Part shown: positions 8,699-17,800 of the stretch, piece after piece
How positions within the stretch are numbered: the stretch's first letter is position 1
Layout: each line of letters begins with the position of its first letter
Assembly: GCF_008386585.1 (NCBI RefSeq)
Contig: NZ_VUOB01000074.1
Coordinates: forward strand, 37,751 to 101,750
DNA from: Solihabitans fulvus
GTDB lineage: Bacteria > Actinomycetota > Actinomycetes > Mycobacteriales > Pseudonocardiaceae
Length of the DNA stretch: 64,000 bases
Reading direction: 5' to 3'
Made by a program: the position numbers and the translations under genes
Notes under the pieces: model-generated
What the model was told of the DNA's origin: nothing
The model's input: only the letters and a program-made list of their open reading frames with translations
Databases searched by the model: none

Positions 8699-9745
8699 TC
8701 AGTGCGCGTTCTTGGCGAACTCCGTGGTGAAGGTCTTGGCGAGGTCGATGGTGTGCCCCTTCACGGTGGGATCGAAGGAGTTCAGCACGGTCAGCACGGT
8801 CTGCGGACCGTCGGCCGGCATGATGCCGTCGGTGGTGAACATCGCCTTGCCGGCGTCGAGTGCCTTGACGTAGTCGTCCTTGGTGATGTTGGCGTTGCTG
8901 ACGTAGTCGGCCGGCAGCTTGTCGGCGATCTCGGCGGCGCTGTGGCTGCCGATCCACTTCAGCGTCTGCACGTAGGTGTTGGCGAGCTTCTGCGCGACGT
9001 CCTTGTGCGCGTTGACCCAGCTGGTCGGCATGTACAGGCAGGCGGCGGGATAGACGCCGCCGAGCGCGGCCCGCGCGCCCTCGGCCGTGCGCATGTCGAC
9101 GAGGACCTTCGCATCGCCCTTCTTGAGCAGGGCGGTGATCGTGGGCTCGGTGGTCATGCCGCCCTGGATCTTGCCCTGTTCCATGGCCGCGATGAAGGTC
9201 TGTCCCGCCTCGACGGCCACGGAGTTGACCTGGTCCGGCGAGATGCCGGAGCGGGTGGCCAGGAACTTGGTGAGGAAGTTGGTCGAGGAGCCCAGGCCGG
9301 TGACGCCGACGCTCTTGCCCTTGAAGTCGGCGAAGCCGTGCACGTCGGTCGCCTTGGTGGAGACCAGCTCGACCTCGCCGGGCACCTGGGCGAACTGCAC
9401 GATCGACTCGGTGACCTTGCCCTTGCCCTGGAGGTCCACGTTGTGGTCGTAGAAGCCGACCACGCCGTCGACGTTGCCGGCCAGCATCTGCGTCTCGGCG
9501 TCGACGCCGGCAGGCTCGTCGGACAGGTCGACCTGGAGGCCGTTCTTCGCGTACAGGTCGAGCTGCTTGGCCAGGATCGCCGGCAGGTAGATCTGCTTGT
9601 TCATCCCGCCGACCATGATCTTCACGTGGTCGGTGCCGCCGGAGCCCGAGCCGGAGCCCGCTGAGGACGAACCGCCTCCGCAGGCGGACAGCGCGAGTGC
9701 GAGCAGTGCGCCGATGGCGCAGAGCGCGGTTGTCTTCGTTGACAT
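8699..9745 (-). CDS. ABC transporter substrate-binding lipoprotein (SsuA/NMT1 type)
   Basis: A 348-residue lipoprotein with signal peptide and lipobox LSACGGG, a Gly/Ser spacer, then an NMT1/SsuA-like periplasmic-binding fold (KIMVGGMNKQIYLPAILAKQ, GKSVGVTGLGSSTNFLTKFL). It captures a small organic ligand outside the membrane and hands it to the permease; the ligand class (sulfonate, pyrimidine precursor, aromatic acid or other) cannot be read. It is the last gene of a three-gene minus-strand operon (ATPase, permease, binding protein) ended by a strong palindrome. Confidence 0.88.
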   Translation of the reverse strand: MSTKTTALCAIGALLALALSACGGGSSSAGSGSGSGGTDHVKIMVGGMNKQIYLPAILAKQLDLYAKNGLQVDLSDEPAGVDAETQMLAGNVDGVVGFYDHNVDLQGKGKVTESIVQFAQVPGEVELVSTKATDVHGFADFKGKSVGVTGLGSSTNFLTKFLATRSGISPDQVNSVAVEAGQTFIAAMEQGKIQGGMTTEPTITALLKKGDAKVLVDMRTAEGARAALGGVYPAACLYMPTSWVNAHKDVAQKLANTYVQTLKWIGSHSAAEIADKLPADYVSNANITKDDYVKALDAGKAMFTTDGIMPADGPQTVLTVLNSFDPTVKGHTIDLAKTFTTEFAKNAH

Positions 9746-9792
9746 GACTCTCCTTAGGAAATGCGGGAAAACCGGAGGGGGACGCGGCTGAC

Positions 9793-10710
9793 TCAGGCGG
9801 CCGTTTCCATGTCGGACAGCTGCGGCGGGCGCCAGGCGAGCAGGCGGCGCTCCAGCCGGCTGATCGCGGCCTCGGCCACGAGCGCGAGCACCGCCATGAT
9901 CACCATGGCGGCGAAGACGCCGTCGATGTTGAAGTTGCCCTGCGCCTGGCGGACCAGCAGGCCGAGCCCCTTGTCCGCGCCGAGGAACTCGCCGACGATG
10001 GCGCCGATCAGCGCGAAGCCGAAGCTACTGTGCAGGCTCGCGATGATCCAGGTGAGCGCCGATGGCAGCACGACCTGCCAGGTGACCTGCGCGGAGCTGG
10101 CGCCGAGGATGCGGGCGTTCGCGATCAGGTTGCGGTCGACCTCGCGGGTGCCCTGGAAGGCGTTGAAGAACACCACGAAGAACACGAGCACGATGGCGAG
10201 CGCGACCTTGGAGGACAGGCCGAAGCCGAGCACGACGATGAACACGGAGCCCAACACGATGCGGGGCACGGCGTTGATCGCCTTGATGTAGGGGGCGAAC
10301 ACCTCGGCGAGCAGCCGCACCCGGCCGAGCGCGACGCCGCACACGATGCCGAGCAGCACGCCGATGACGAAGCCGAGCACCGCTTCCTCGAGCGTCACGC
10401 CGATCTGCTCCCACAGGGAGCCCGCGTCGGTGCCGGACTGCGCCCACGTCGTGAGCTGGTCGACGATTCCGCTCGGGCTGCCGAAGAAGAAGCTGTCGAT
10501 CCAGCCCATGCTGCTGGACAGTTGCCAGCCGCCGAAGATGGCCACGAAGAGCCCGAGCTGGATGGCGCGGACGAGGAGCCTGCGGCGGCGCACGGCGCGG
10601 CGCGCGCCGACGTCGAGGAAACCGTTGCGGCCGCTGGACTCCGCTGTCTCGGCGGGTTTCCCGGTCGTGGGGTCGGTCCGCACGTCACCCTCCGGTGTGC
10701 TGATGGACAT
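9793..10710 (-). CDS. ABC transporter permease (BPD_transp_1, SsuC type)
   Basis: A 305-residue inner-membrane permease with about six transmembrane helices after a polar 45-residue N-terminus. The EAA-like cytoplasmic loop is present (ANARILGASSAQVTWQVVLP). It forms the channel for the ligand delivered by the adjacent binding protein, energised by the upstream ATPase. It is 12 bp downstream of the ATPase gene and 47 bp upstream of the binding-protein gene, clearly one operon. Confidence 0.88.
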   Translation of the reverse strand: MSISTPEGDVRTDPTTGKPAETAESSGRNGFLDVGARRAVRRRRLLVRAIQLGLFVAIFGGWQLSSSMGWIDSFFFGSPSGIVDQLTTWAQSGTDAGSLWEQIGVTLEEAVLGFVIGVLLGIVCGVALGRVRLLAEVFAPYIKAINAVPRIVLGSVFIVVLGFGLSSKVALAIVLVFFVVFFNAFQGTREVDRNLIANARILGASSAQVTWQVVLPSALTWIIASLHSSFGFALIGAIVGEFLGADKGLGLLVRQAQGNFNIDGVFAAMVIMAVLALVAEAAISRLERRLLAWRPPQLSDMETAA

Positions 10711-10722
10711 GGCTGCTCCTGG

Positions 10723-11565
10723 TCACTTCGCGAGGGTGGCGGTGCGGGCGTAGGCGACCTGGACCTCGTCGCGCAGCGACTCCCAGATCTGTTGGTACAG
10801 CTCGACGAACCGGGGTTCGAACCGGATCTCCTGGACCGTGCGGGGCCTCGGCAGGTCGACGGTGAAGACGTCCTTCACGGTCGCGGGGCCCGCCGTCAGC
10901 ACGACCACCTTGTCCGCCAAGGCGATGGCCTCTTCGAGGTCGTGCGTGACGAACACGACCGAGGGCCTGGTGACCTCCCAGAGCGCGAGCAGCTCGTCGG
11001 ACATGATGGAGCGGGTCTGCACGTCCAGGGCACTGAACGGCTCGTCCATCAACAGGATTCTCGGCTCGTTGATCAGGCTCTGGGCGAGCGCGACGCGCTT
11101 GCGCATGCCGCCGGAGAGCTGGTGCGGGTGGTGGTTCTCGAACCCGGACAGGCCGACCCTGCGCAGCCAGTCCCTGGCGGCGGCGAGCGCGTCCTTGCGC
11201 GCCTCGCCCCGGAACAGCGGGCCCGCGGCGACGTTGGCCAGCACGGTCTTCCACGGCAGCACCGCGTCGGTCTGGAAGACGAACCCGATGCCGGAGCCGA
11301 TGCCCCGCACCGGGCTGTCGTCGACGAGCACCTGTCCCTCGGTGGCCCGTTCGAGGCCGGCGACCAGGGTCAGCGTCGTGGACTTGCCGCAGCCGGTCGG
11401 GCCGACGACCGCGCAGAACTCGCCGGGGGCGACGGTCAGGTCGAGGTCGCGCAGCGCGGTGTACGCGCCGCCGTCCGGGGTGCGGAACCGCTTGGTGACG
11501 TTCCTGAGTTCGATGGCTCCGGTGCCGCTGCCACCGGGGCTCTCCTGGCTTCGAGAAGTGGCCAT
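10723..11565 (-). CDS. ABC transporter ATP-binding protein (SsuB type)
   Basis: A 280-residue ATPase of the nitrate/sulfonate/taurine importer class. Walker A is GPTGCGKSTT, the signature is LSGGMRKRVALAQ, Walker B is RILLMDEPFSALD and the switch His is in VFVTHDLEEA. It is the first gene of the importer operon. Its promoter faces the sensor kinase gene across a 205-bp gap with repeated TTAACCC elements, suggesting control by that two-component system. Confidence 0.9.
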   Translation of the reverse strand: MATSRSQESPGGSGTGAIELRNVTKRFRTPDGGAYTALRDLDLTVAPGEFCAVVGPTGCGKSTTLTLVAGLERATEGQVLVDDSPVRGIGSGIGFVFQTDAVLPWKTVLANVAAGPLFRGEARKDALAAARDWLRRVGLSGFENHHPHQLSGGMRKRVALAQSLINEPRILLMDEPFSALDVQTRSIMSDELLALWEVTRPSVVFVTHDLEEAIALADKVVVLTAGPATVKDVFTVDLPRPRTVQEIRFEPRFVELYQQIWESLRDEVQVAYARTATLAK

Positions 11566-11709
11566 TGCTCCGCCTTGCGCTGCCGGGTGTGACGTGGTGC
11601 ACAGGACCGTAGGCAGCGGCGACGGCGAGGGCGATCCATGCGCGGCTTGTGCGGTTAGCGCGCATTTCTCGTGGTTGTGAGCCTTTTGCTCGCGGTCAGG
11701 CCCTCCCTA

Positions 11710-11738
11710 TTAACCCGCCCGTGTTGCACACTTAACCC
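11710..11738. promoter_or_regulatory. TTAACCC direct repeats in the ABC/two-component intergenic region
   Basis: TTAACCC occurs at 11710-11716 and 11732-11738, 22 bp apart (two helical turns), in an AT-richer part of the divergent promoter. This suits dimeric binding by the CitB-type response regulator encoded downstream. Binding is inferred. Confidence 0.4.
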
Positions 11739-11770
11739 ACTCAGTAAGCAAAATGGTTACGGAGTGTCAC

Positions 11771-13483
11771 GTGAGGCGCAGCACAAAGCTGTCCACCCGG
11801 ATTCTGGTCAGCCAGCTGACCATCCTGATCATCACCATGGTGATCGGCTTCGTGCTGTACGCACAACAAACCCGCGCCACCCTGGACACCCAGTACGAAC
11901 AGCGCGCGCTGGCCATCGCCGAGACCGTCGCCGCCCTGCCCCAGGTGCGCGCGGCCGTGGCGGCCGGCGCGGACCCTTCGGGCACCGTCCAGGCGCTGGC
12001 CGAGCAGATCCGGCACGACGTCGACGCCGTCCGCTACGTCGTGGTCATCGACCGCGACGGCATCCGGCTCTCGCACCCGACTCCCGCGCAGATCGACAAG
12101 AAGATCGAGGAGCCCGTCGTCGCGCTGGACGGCCACACGCACGTCCGCACCGACCCAGGCAGCCTCGGCGACTCCGCGAACGGCCGCGCCCCCGTGTTCG
12201 GTTCGGACGGCAGGCCGATCGGCGAGGTGTCCGCCGGCATCCTCGAGGACAGGGTCGTCGGCCAGTGGTGGCTGGAACTGCCACCCGTCGCCCTCTACAC
12301 CGCGCTCGCGCTCTGCTTCGGCGCCGCGGTGTCGCTGCTGCTCGCCAGGCGCCTCAAGAAAACGACATTCGGCCTGGAACTACACGAAATCGCGTCCCTG
12401 CTCCAGGAACGCGAGGCGATGCTGCACGGCGTCCGCGAGGGCGTGGTCACCTTCGACCAGGACGGCCGCGTCACGCTCATCAACGACGAGGCCCGCAGGC
12501 TGCTCGGGCTGCCGGGCAGCGCCATCGGCCAGCGGCTCGACGCGCTGCTGCCCGACGGCTGCCTCCGCGACGTGCTGTCCGGGTCCGTCGAGGGCACCGA
12601 CCAGATCGTGCTCACCGACGAGCACTGCCTGGTGGTCAACCGGATGGCGGTGAACCTGCGCGGGCAGGCGCTCGGCGCCGTCGCCACCCTGCGCGACCGC
12701 ACCGAGACGGAGGGTCTGCTGCGCGAGCTGACCAGCACCAGGGGGCTCACCGACGCGCTGCGCGCCCAGCAGCACGAGTTCGCCAACCGCCTGCACACCA
12801 TCGCCGGGCTGCTCGAACTCGGCCGCACCGACGAGGCGCTCGACTACCTGACCGACACCTCCGGCATCGCGGAGGGCTTCGCCGAGTCCGTCAGCGACAA
12901 GATCGGCGATCCAATGGTCGCCGCGCTCGTGGTCGCCAAGGCGTCCGTCGCGGCCGAGCGCGACGTCGCGCTGCTGCTCACCGAAGACTCCTTTGTGGAC
13001 GGTCTACTCGCCGAGCGGCACGCCGTGGTCACGATTCTCGGCAACCTCATCGACAACGCCATCGACGCGGCGGCAGGCGGTCCGTCGCCAGCGCACGTGA
13101 CCATCCGGCTGCGCAGCGAGGCGGACCAGCTGTTCATCCGGGTCAGCGACACCGGACCGGGCATCCCGGTCGGCGCGGACGACTCGATCTTCCAGTCCGG
13201 GTTCACCACCAAACCGACCCGCGCCAACCTCGACCGGGGACTCGGCCTTGCCATCGTGCGGCGGCTCGCGCGCAGGCTGGACGGGCAGATCACGGTGTCC
13301 GAGGGACCCGGCCCGGTCTTCACCGTCACGCTGCCTGACCACGCGTCCGACCGGGGTTCCGGTGGTGCTTCCGACGACGCCGCCGATCACGCGGCCGATC
13401 ACGCGGCCGACGCGTCAACCGGAGCGGAGCTCGGAGCATCCCCTGGAGCGGCCTCTGGAGCGAACCTCGGAGTGACCCGATGA
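11771..13483 (+). CDS. CitA/DcuS-type sensor histidine kinase
   Basis: A membrane sensor kinase of 570 residues. An N-terminal helix (ILVSQLTILIITMVIGFVLY) and a second near 175-195 bracket an extracytoplasmic PAS-like sensor (DVDAVRYVVVIDRDGIRLSH). A cytoplasmic PAS, the CitA-type phospho-acceptor box QQHEFANRLHTIAGLLELG (His335) and an HATPase_c domain (NLIDNAIDAA, DTGPGIP, GLGLAIVRRL) follow. The GTG at 11771 is preferred because GGAG sits 6 bp upstream; an ATG at 11753 is in frame. The C-terminus is a low-complexity Ala/Asp/His then Gly/Ala tail. It overlaps the regulator gene by 4 bp. Confidence 0.9.
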   Translation: MRRSTKLSTRILVSQLTILIITMVIGFVLYAQQTRATLDTQYEQRALAIAETVAALPQVRAAVAAGADPSGTVQALAEQIRHDVDAVRYVVVIDRDGIRLSHPTPAQIDKKIEEPVVALDGHTHVRTDPGSLGDSANGRAPVFGSDGRPIGEVSAGILEDRVVGQWWLELPPVALYTALALCFGAAVSLLLARRLKKTTFGLELHEIASLLQEREAMLHGVREGVVTFDQDGRVTLINDEARRLLGLPGSAIGQRLDALLPDGCLRDVLSGSVEGTDQIVLTDEHCLVVNRMAVNLRGQALGAVATLRDRTETEGLLRELTSTRGLTDALRAQQHEFANRLHTIAGLLELGRTDEALDYLTDTSGIAEGFAESVSDKIGDPMVAALVVAKASVAAERDVALLLTEDSFVDGLLAERHAVVTILGNLIDNAIDAAAGGPSPAHVTIRLRSEADQLFIRVSDTGPGIPVGADDSIFQSGFTTKPTRANLDRGLGLAIVRRLARRLDGQITVSEGPGPVFTVTLPDHASDRGSGGASDDAADHAADHAADASTGAELGASPGAASGANLGVTR

Positions 13484-14154
13484 TCCGCACCCTCGTCGTC
13501 GACGACGACTACCGCGTCGCCGGCATCCACGCCGCCTACGTGAACAGGGTCGGCGAGTTCACCGTCGTCGGCGAGGCGCACAACGCGGCCGAGGCCGCCG
13601 CGGCGATCGGGCGACTGCGGCCCGACCTCGTCCTGCTGGACCTGTACCTGCCGGACGGGCACGGCCTCGACGTCGTCCGCGCCGTCGCCGAGGAAGCCAT
13701 GCCGCACCCCGACTTCATCGTGATCACCGCAGCACGGGACGTGCAGAGCGTCCGCAAGGCCATGCAGCTCGGCGCGGTGCACTACCTGGTCAAGCCGTTC
13801 GGGTTCGGCAAGCTCCAGGACCGACTGGTCGCCTACCGCGATCTGCGCAGGCGGCTGCACCAGCTCGGCGAGGCCAGCCAGGACGACGTCGACGCCCTCT
13901 ACGCCACCATGCGCACCCCGCCGTCGGCGACGCTGCCCAAGCGGCACTCCGCGCCCACGATGGCGCTGGTCCGCGACGCCGTGCAGCGCGCGGCGGCGGA
14001 CGTCTCCGCCGCCGAGGTGGCCGCGCTGGTCGGCGTCAGCCGCCCGACGGCGCAGCGGTACCTGTCCTATCTGACCCAACAGGGCGTCGTGGAGCTGAGC
14101 CTGCGCTACGGCGGCCAGGGGCGGCCCGAGCAGCGCTACCGGACCAGCCACTGA
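13480..14154 (+). CDS. CitB/DcuR-type response regulator
   Basis: A 224-residue response regulator. The receiver domain has the acidic pocket VVDDD, phospho-acceptor Asp54 (LVLLDLYLPDG) and Lys in LVKPFGFGK. A linker leads to a C-terminal winged helix (AEVAALVGVSRPTAQRYLSY), as in the CitB/DpiA family. ATGA overlap with the kinase gene shows translational coupling. The pair probably senses an extracellular carboxylate-like ligand and controls the divergent ABC importer; the ligand is not established. Confidence 0.9.
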   Translation: MIRTLVVDDDYRVAGIHAAYVNRVGEFTVVGEAHNAAEAAAAIGRLRPDLVLLDLYLPDGHGLDVVRAVAEEAMPHPDFIVITAARDVQSVRKAMQLGAVHYLVKPFGFGKLQDRLVAYRDLRRRLHQLGEASQDDVDALYATMRTPPSATLPKRHSAPTMALVRDAVQRAAADVSAAEVAALVGVSRPTAQRYLSYLTQQGVVELSLRYGGQGRPEQRYRTSH

Positions 14155-14169
14155 CCCGTCGCCACGGCG

Positions 14170-14832
14170 TCAGACCTGCGCGTGCGCCGACTCCGGCTCG
14201 GTGGCGGTGGCGGCAGCTGGCCGGCGACGGCGGATCAGCACGGCGGCGGCGGCCGCGGCGGCCAACGCGACCAGGATGCCGCCCGCCCAGTACCACCAGC
14301 CGGTGGACGAGCCAGGGGCGGCGGCGAGCGCGGTCGCGTCCAGCTCGTCGGAGTCCGTCGAGCACACCGTCGGCCGGTCCTCGCCGCCGACGTAGGCGCA
14401 CGCCGACGCCGCCAGCCGCGTCGTGCCGGACGGCACCGAATCGAGCTTTCCCTTGCCCACCACCGTGACATCGGAGTTCGGCGGCAGCGAGACCGTCCAC
14501 TCGATCAGCTGGTCGCCCTGCCGACCGTCGTGGTCCGCCGAGACGAAGCGGAGGCCCGGCGGCATGCTCTGTGTCAATCGCAGACCATCCACAGTGGACG
14601 TTCCCATGTTGCTGATCTTGACAAGGTAGGTCAGTTCGGCACCCCTGCCGACCTTCTGCTGACCGTCGTCGATGCTGATGGACAGCGACGGCGGCGCGGC
14701 CGGGTCGGCGGTGGCCGGCTGCACGAGCAGCACCGGCGCGCCGAGCGCCGCGGCCGTCAGGACAACTGCTGCGTGAGCTGAACGGTGACGCACGGAGAAG
14801 TCAGTTCCCTTCGCGGATGATGGATGGTTCAT
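14170..14832 (-). CDS. membrane-anchored DUF11-like surface protein
   Basis: A 220-residue exported protein: N-terminal signal (HAAVVLTAAALGAPVLLVQP), one DUF11/CARDB-like beta domain (GRGAELTYLVKISNMGTSTV, LTQSMPPGLRFVSA) holding two cysteines (CAYVGG, VCSTD), then a C-terminal transmembrane helix and RRRR stop-transfer with a short cytoplasmic tail. It follows the giant repeat gene with an ATGA overlap, so both are made together. It could be a membrane partner, anchor or assembly factor for the giant protein; that role is inference. Confidence 0.75.
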   Translation of the reverse strand: MNHPSSAKGTDFSVRHRSAHAAVVLTAAALGAPVLLVQPATADPAAPPSLSISIDDGQQKVGRGAELTYLVKISNMGTSTVDGLRLTQSMPPGLRFVSADHDGRQGDQLIEWTVSLPPNSDVTVVGKGKLDSVPSGTTRLAASACAYVGGEDRPTVCSTDSDELDATALAAAPGSSTGWWYWAGGILVALAAAAAAAVLIRRRRPAAATATEPESAHAQV

Positions 14833-17800
14833 CGCCTGCTCCCGCGCCTGCGGGCGCCGAGCACGAACAGGCCGCCGGCCATCAACAGCGCCAAGCCGCC
14901 GAGCAGCACCGGGTAGACCACCGCGCCGGTGAAGGCCACGACCGGCTCCGGACTAGGCTGCAACGGGGTGGTCGTGGCGCACCTGGGATCGGCGGACCCC
15001 GGCGGGCAGTTGTTGCCGGGCGTGGTGGAGAGGACGGCGTTGCGCAACGCGCGGTCGCCGCCGACGGAGTCGTTGACCTTGACGCTGTAGGTGACGGTGG
15101 CCGTCGCCCCGACCGGGAGGTCGCCGGTCCACGTCAACTTCGGTGCGGTGTAGGTGGTTGAGCCGATGGTGGCCTTGGCGTCGGCGTTGTAGGCGGCGTT
15201 GTCCAGGACCCCGGTCAGGTCGTCGGTGAAGGTCGCGTCCTTGACGACGGTCTGGCCGGTGTTGCGAACAGTCACCTTGTAGGTCACCAGGTCACCGGGG
15301 CCCGCTTGCTTGCTGTCGGAGGTCTTCTCGATCGCCACACCCGCGATCGGCGTGGTGGTGGTGCACTTGGGGTCGGTGGATCCCGGCGGGCAGCTGGCGC
15401 CCGGCGTGGTCGAGCCGACGGCGTTGCGCAGCTGGAAGGTGCCGGCGGGGTTCTCCTTGACCGTCACGGAGTAGGTGACCGTGACCGACGCGCCGATCGC
15501 CAGATCCCCTGTCCAAGTCAGCTTCGGCGCGGTGTAGGTGGTCGAGCCGATGGTCGCCTTGGCGTCGGCGTTGTAGGCGGCGTTGGGCAGGACGCCGGTC
15601 AGGTCGTCGGTGAAGGTCGCGGCTGTGAGGACGGTCTGACCGCTGTTGGTCGCGGTCACCGTGTAGGTGACCTTGTCGCCCGGCTTGGTGTCGGCCTTGT
15701 CGGCCTTCTTCACGATGTCCAGGCGCGGCACCAACACCGTGGTCGAACACCTCGGGTCGAGCCGGTCGGCGGCGGAGTCAAGGCGTGTTGGCATCGGCAC
15801 CGGACAGTTGTTGCCCGGCGTGGTGGAGGTGACCACGTTGCCGAGCTTCTTGTCGCCGGTGGGTGGGTCGTTCACGGTGACCGTGTAGGTGACGGTCGCG
15901 GTCGCGCCGATGGCCAGGTCGCCGGTCCAGGTCAGCTTCGGCGCGGTGTAGGTGGTGGCACCGGTGGTGGCCTTGGCGTCGGCGTTGTACTTCGCGTCGT
16001 CGATGACCTGGGTCATGTCGTCGGTGAAGGTCGCGCCGGTCAGCTCGGTCTGGCCGCTGTTGGTGACGGTGATGGTGTAGGTGACCTTGTCGCCCGGCTT
16101 GGCCTGGGTGGTGTCGGCCTTCTTCTGGATCGTCATGCCCGGCAACGGGGTGACGGTGCTGCACTTGGGATCCGTGGACCCCGGCGGGCAATTTCCGCCA
16201 GGAGTGTCGGAGGTAATCGCGTTGATGAGCTTGTGGTCGCCGGTGATCGGGTTGTTCACCTTGACGCTGTAGGTGATCGTCGCGGTCGCGCCGATCGGGA
16301 GATCACCCGTCCAGGTCAGATATGGCGCTGTGTAGGTGGGTTTCGCGCCGATGGTGGCGGCCTGGTCGTTGTTGAACTTCGCATCATCCAGGACCTTGGT
16401 GAGATCGTCGGTGAAGGTCGCGCCCGTCTGGACGGTCTGACCGGTGTTCTTCACCGTGACCGTGTACTTCACGGTGTCGCCGGGCTTGAGCGGATCGGTC
16501 GGCTTCGCACCGTCGCGTCCTGCGGTCTTGGTGATCTCCAGGCCGGCGATGGGCGTTGTCTTGCCGCACTTCGGGTCCGTCGAACCGGGCGGACAGTTGT
16601 TGCCGGGGGTGTCGGAGGTGACCACGTTGGTGAGCTTGAAATCGCCCTTGACCGGGTTGCTCACCGTCACGCTGTAGGTCACCGTCGCCATCGCGCCAAT
16701 CGGCAGGTCACCGACCCACGTGAGCTTCGGAGCCGCGTAGGTGGGCGTGCCGATGGTCGCGGACTGGTCGTTGTCGAAGGTGGCGTCGTCGATGACCTTG
16801 GTCAGGTCGTCAGTGAAGGTGGCACCGGTCTGCACGGTCTGACCGGTGTTCTTCACCGTCACGGTGTAGGTGACCTTGTCACCCGGCTTAGCGTCCTGCT
16901 TGTCGACGACCTTGTCGATCTCCAGACCGGCGATCGGCGTTGTGGTGCCGCACTTCGGGTCCGTGGAACCGGGCGGACAGTTACCGCCAGGGGTATCGGA
17001 GGTGACCACGTTGGTGAGCTTGAAATCGCCCTTGACCGGGTTGTTCACCGTCACGCTGTAGGTCACCGTCGCCGTCGCGCCGATTGGTAGATTGCCGACC
17101 CACGTGAGTTTCGGCGCGGCGTAAGTCGGCGTGCCGATCGTGGCGGACTGATCGTTGTTGAACGTGGCGTCATCGACGACCTTGGTCAGGTCATCGGTGA
17201 AGGTGGCACCGGTCTGCACGGTCTGACCGGTGTTCTTCACCGTCACGGTGTAGGTGACCTTGTCGCCCGGCTTGGCATCCTTCTTGTCGGCGATCTTCGT
17301 AATCTCCAAGCCAGCGATCGGCGTTGTGGTGCCGCACTTGGGATCCGTGGAACCGGGTGGGCAGTTACCGCCTGGGGTATCGGAGGTGACGGCGTTGAGC
17401 AAGGTGAAGTCGCCCTTGATGGGGTTGTTTACCGTCACGCTGTAGGTGACCGTCGCCGTCGCGCCGATGGGCAGGTCGCCGACCCAGGTCAGCTTCGGCG
17501 CGGTGTAAGTGGGCGTGCCGATGGTCGCCGACTGATCGTTGTCGAAGGTCGCGTCGTCGATGACCTTGGTTAGGTCGTCGGTGAAGGTGGCACCGGTCTG
17601 GACGGTCTGACCCGTGTTCTTCACCGTCACGGTGTAGGTCACCTTGTCGCCAGGCTTCGCGTCCTTCTTGTCCGCGACCTTCGTGATCTCCAAACCCGCG
17701 ATCGGCGTTGTGGTCCCGCACTTGGGATCCGTGGACCCCGGCGGACAGTTACCGCCAGGAGTGTCGGAGGCGACCACGTTCGTCAGCTTGAAGTCACCCT

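Noticed and set aside
13360..13480. 12-bp repeats (GCCGATCACGCG) at the kinase C-terminus considered as a CRISPR-like or regulatory array
   Set aside because: Only about three short units without spacers; they encode an in-frame ADHAADHAAD tail.
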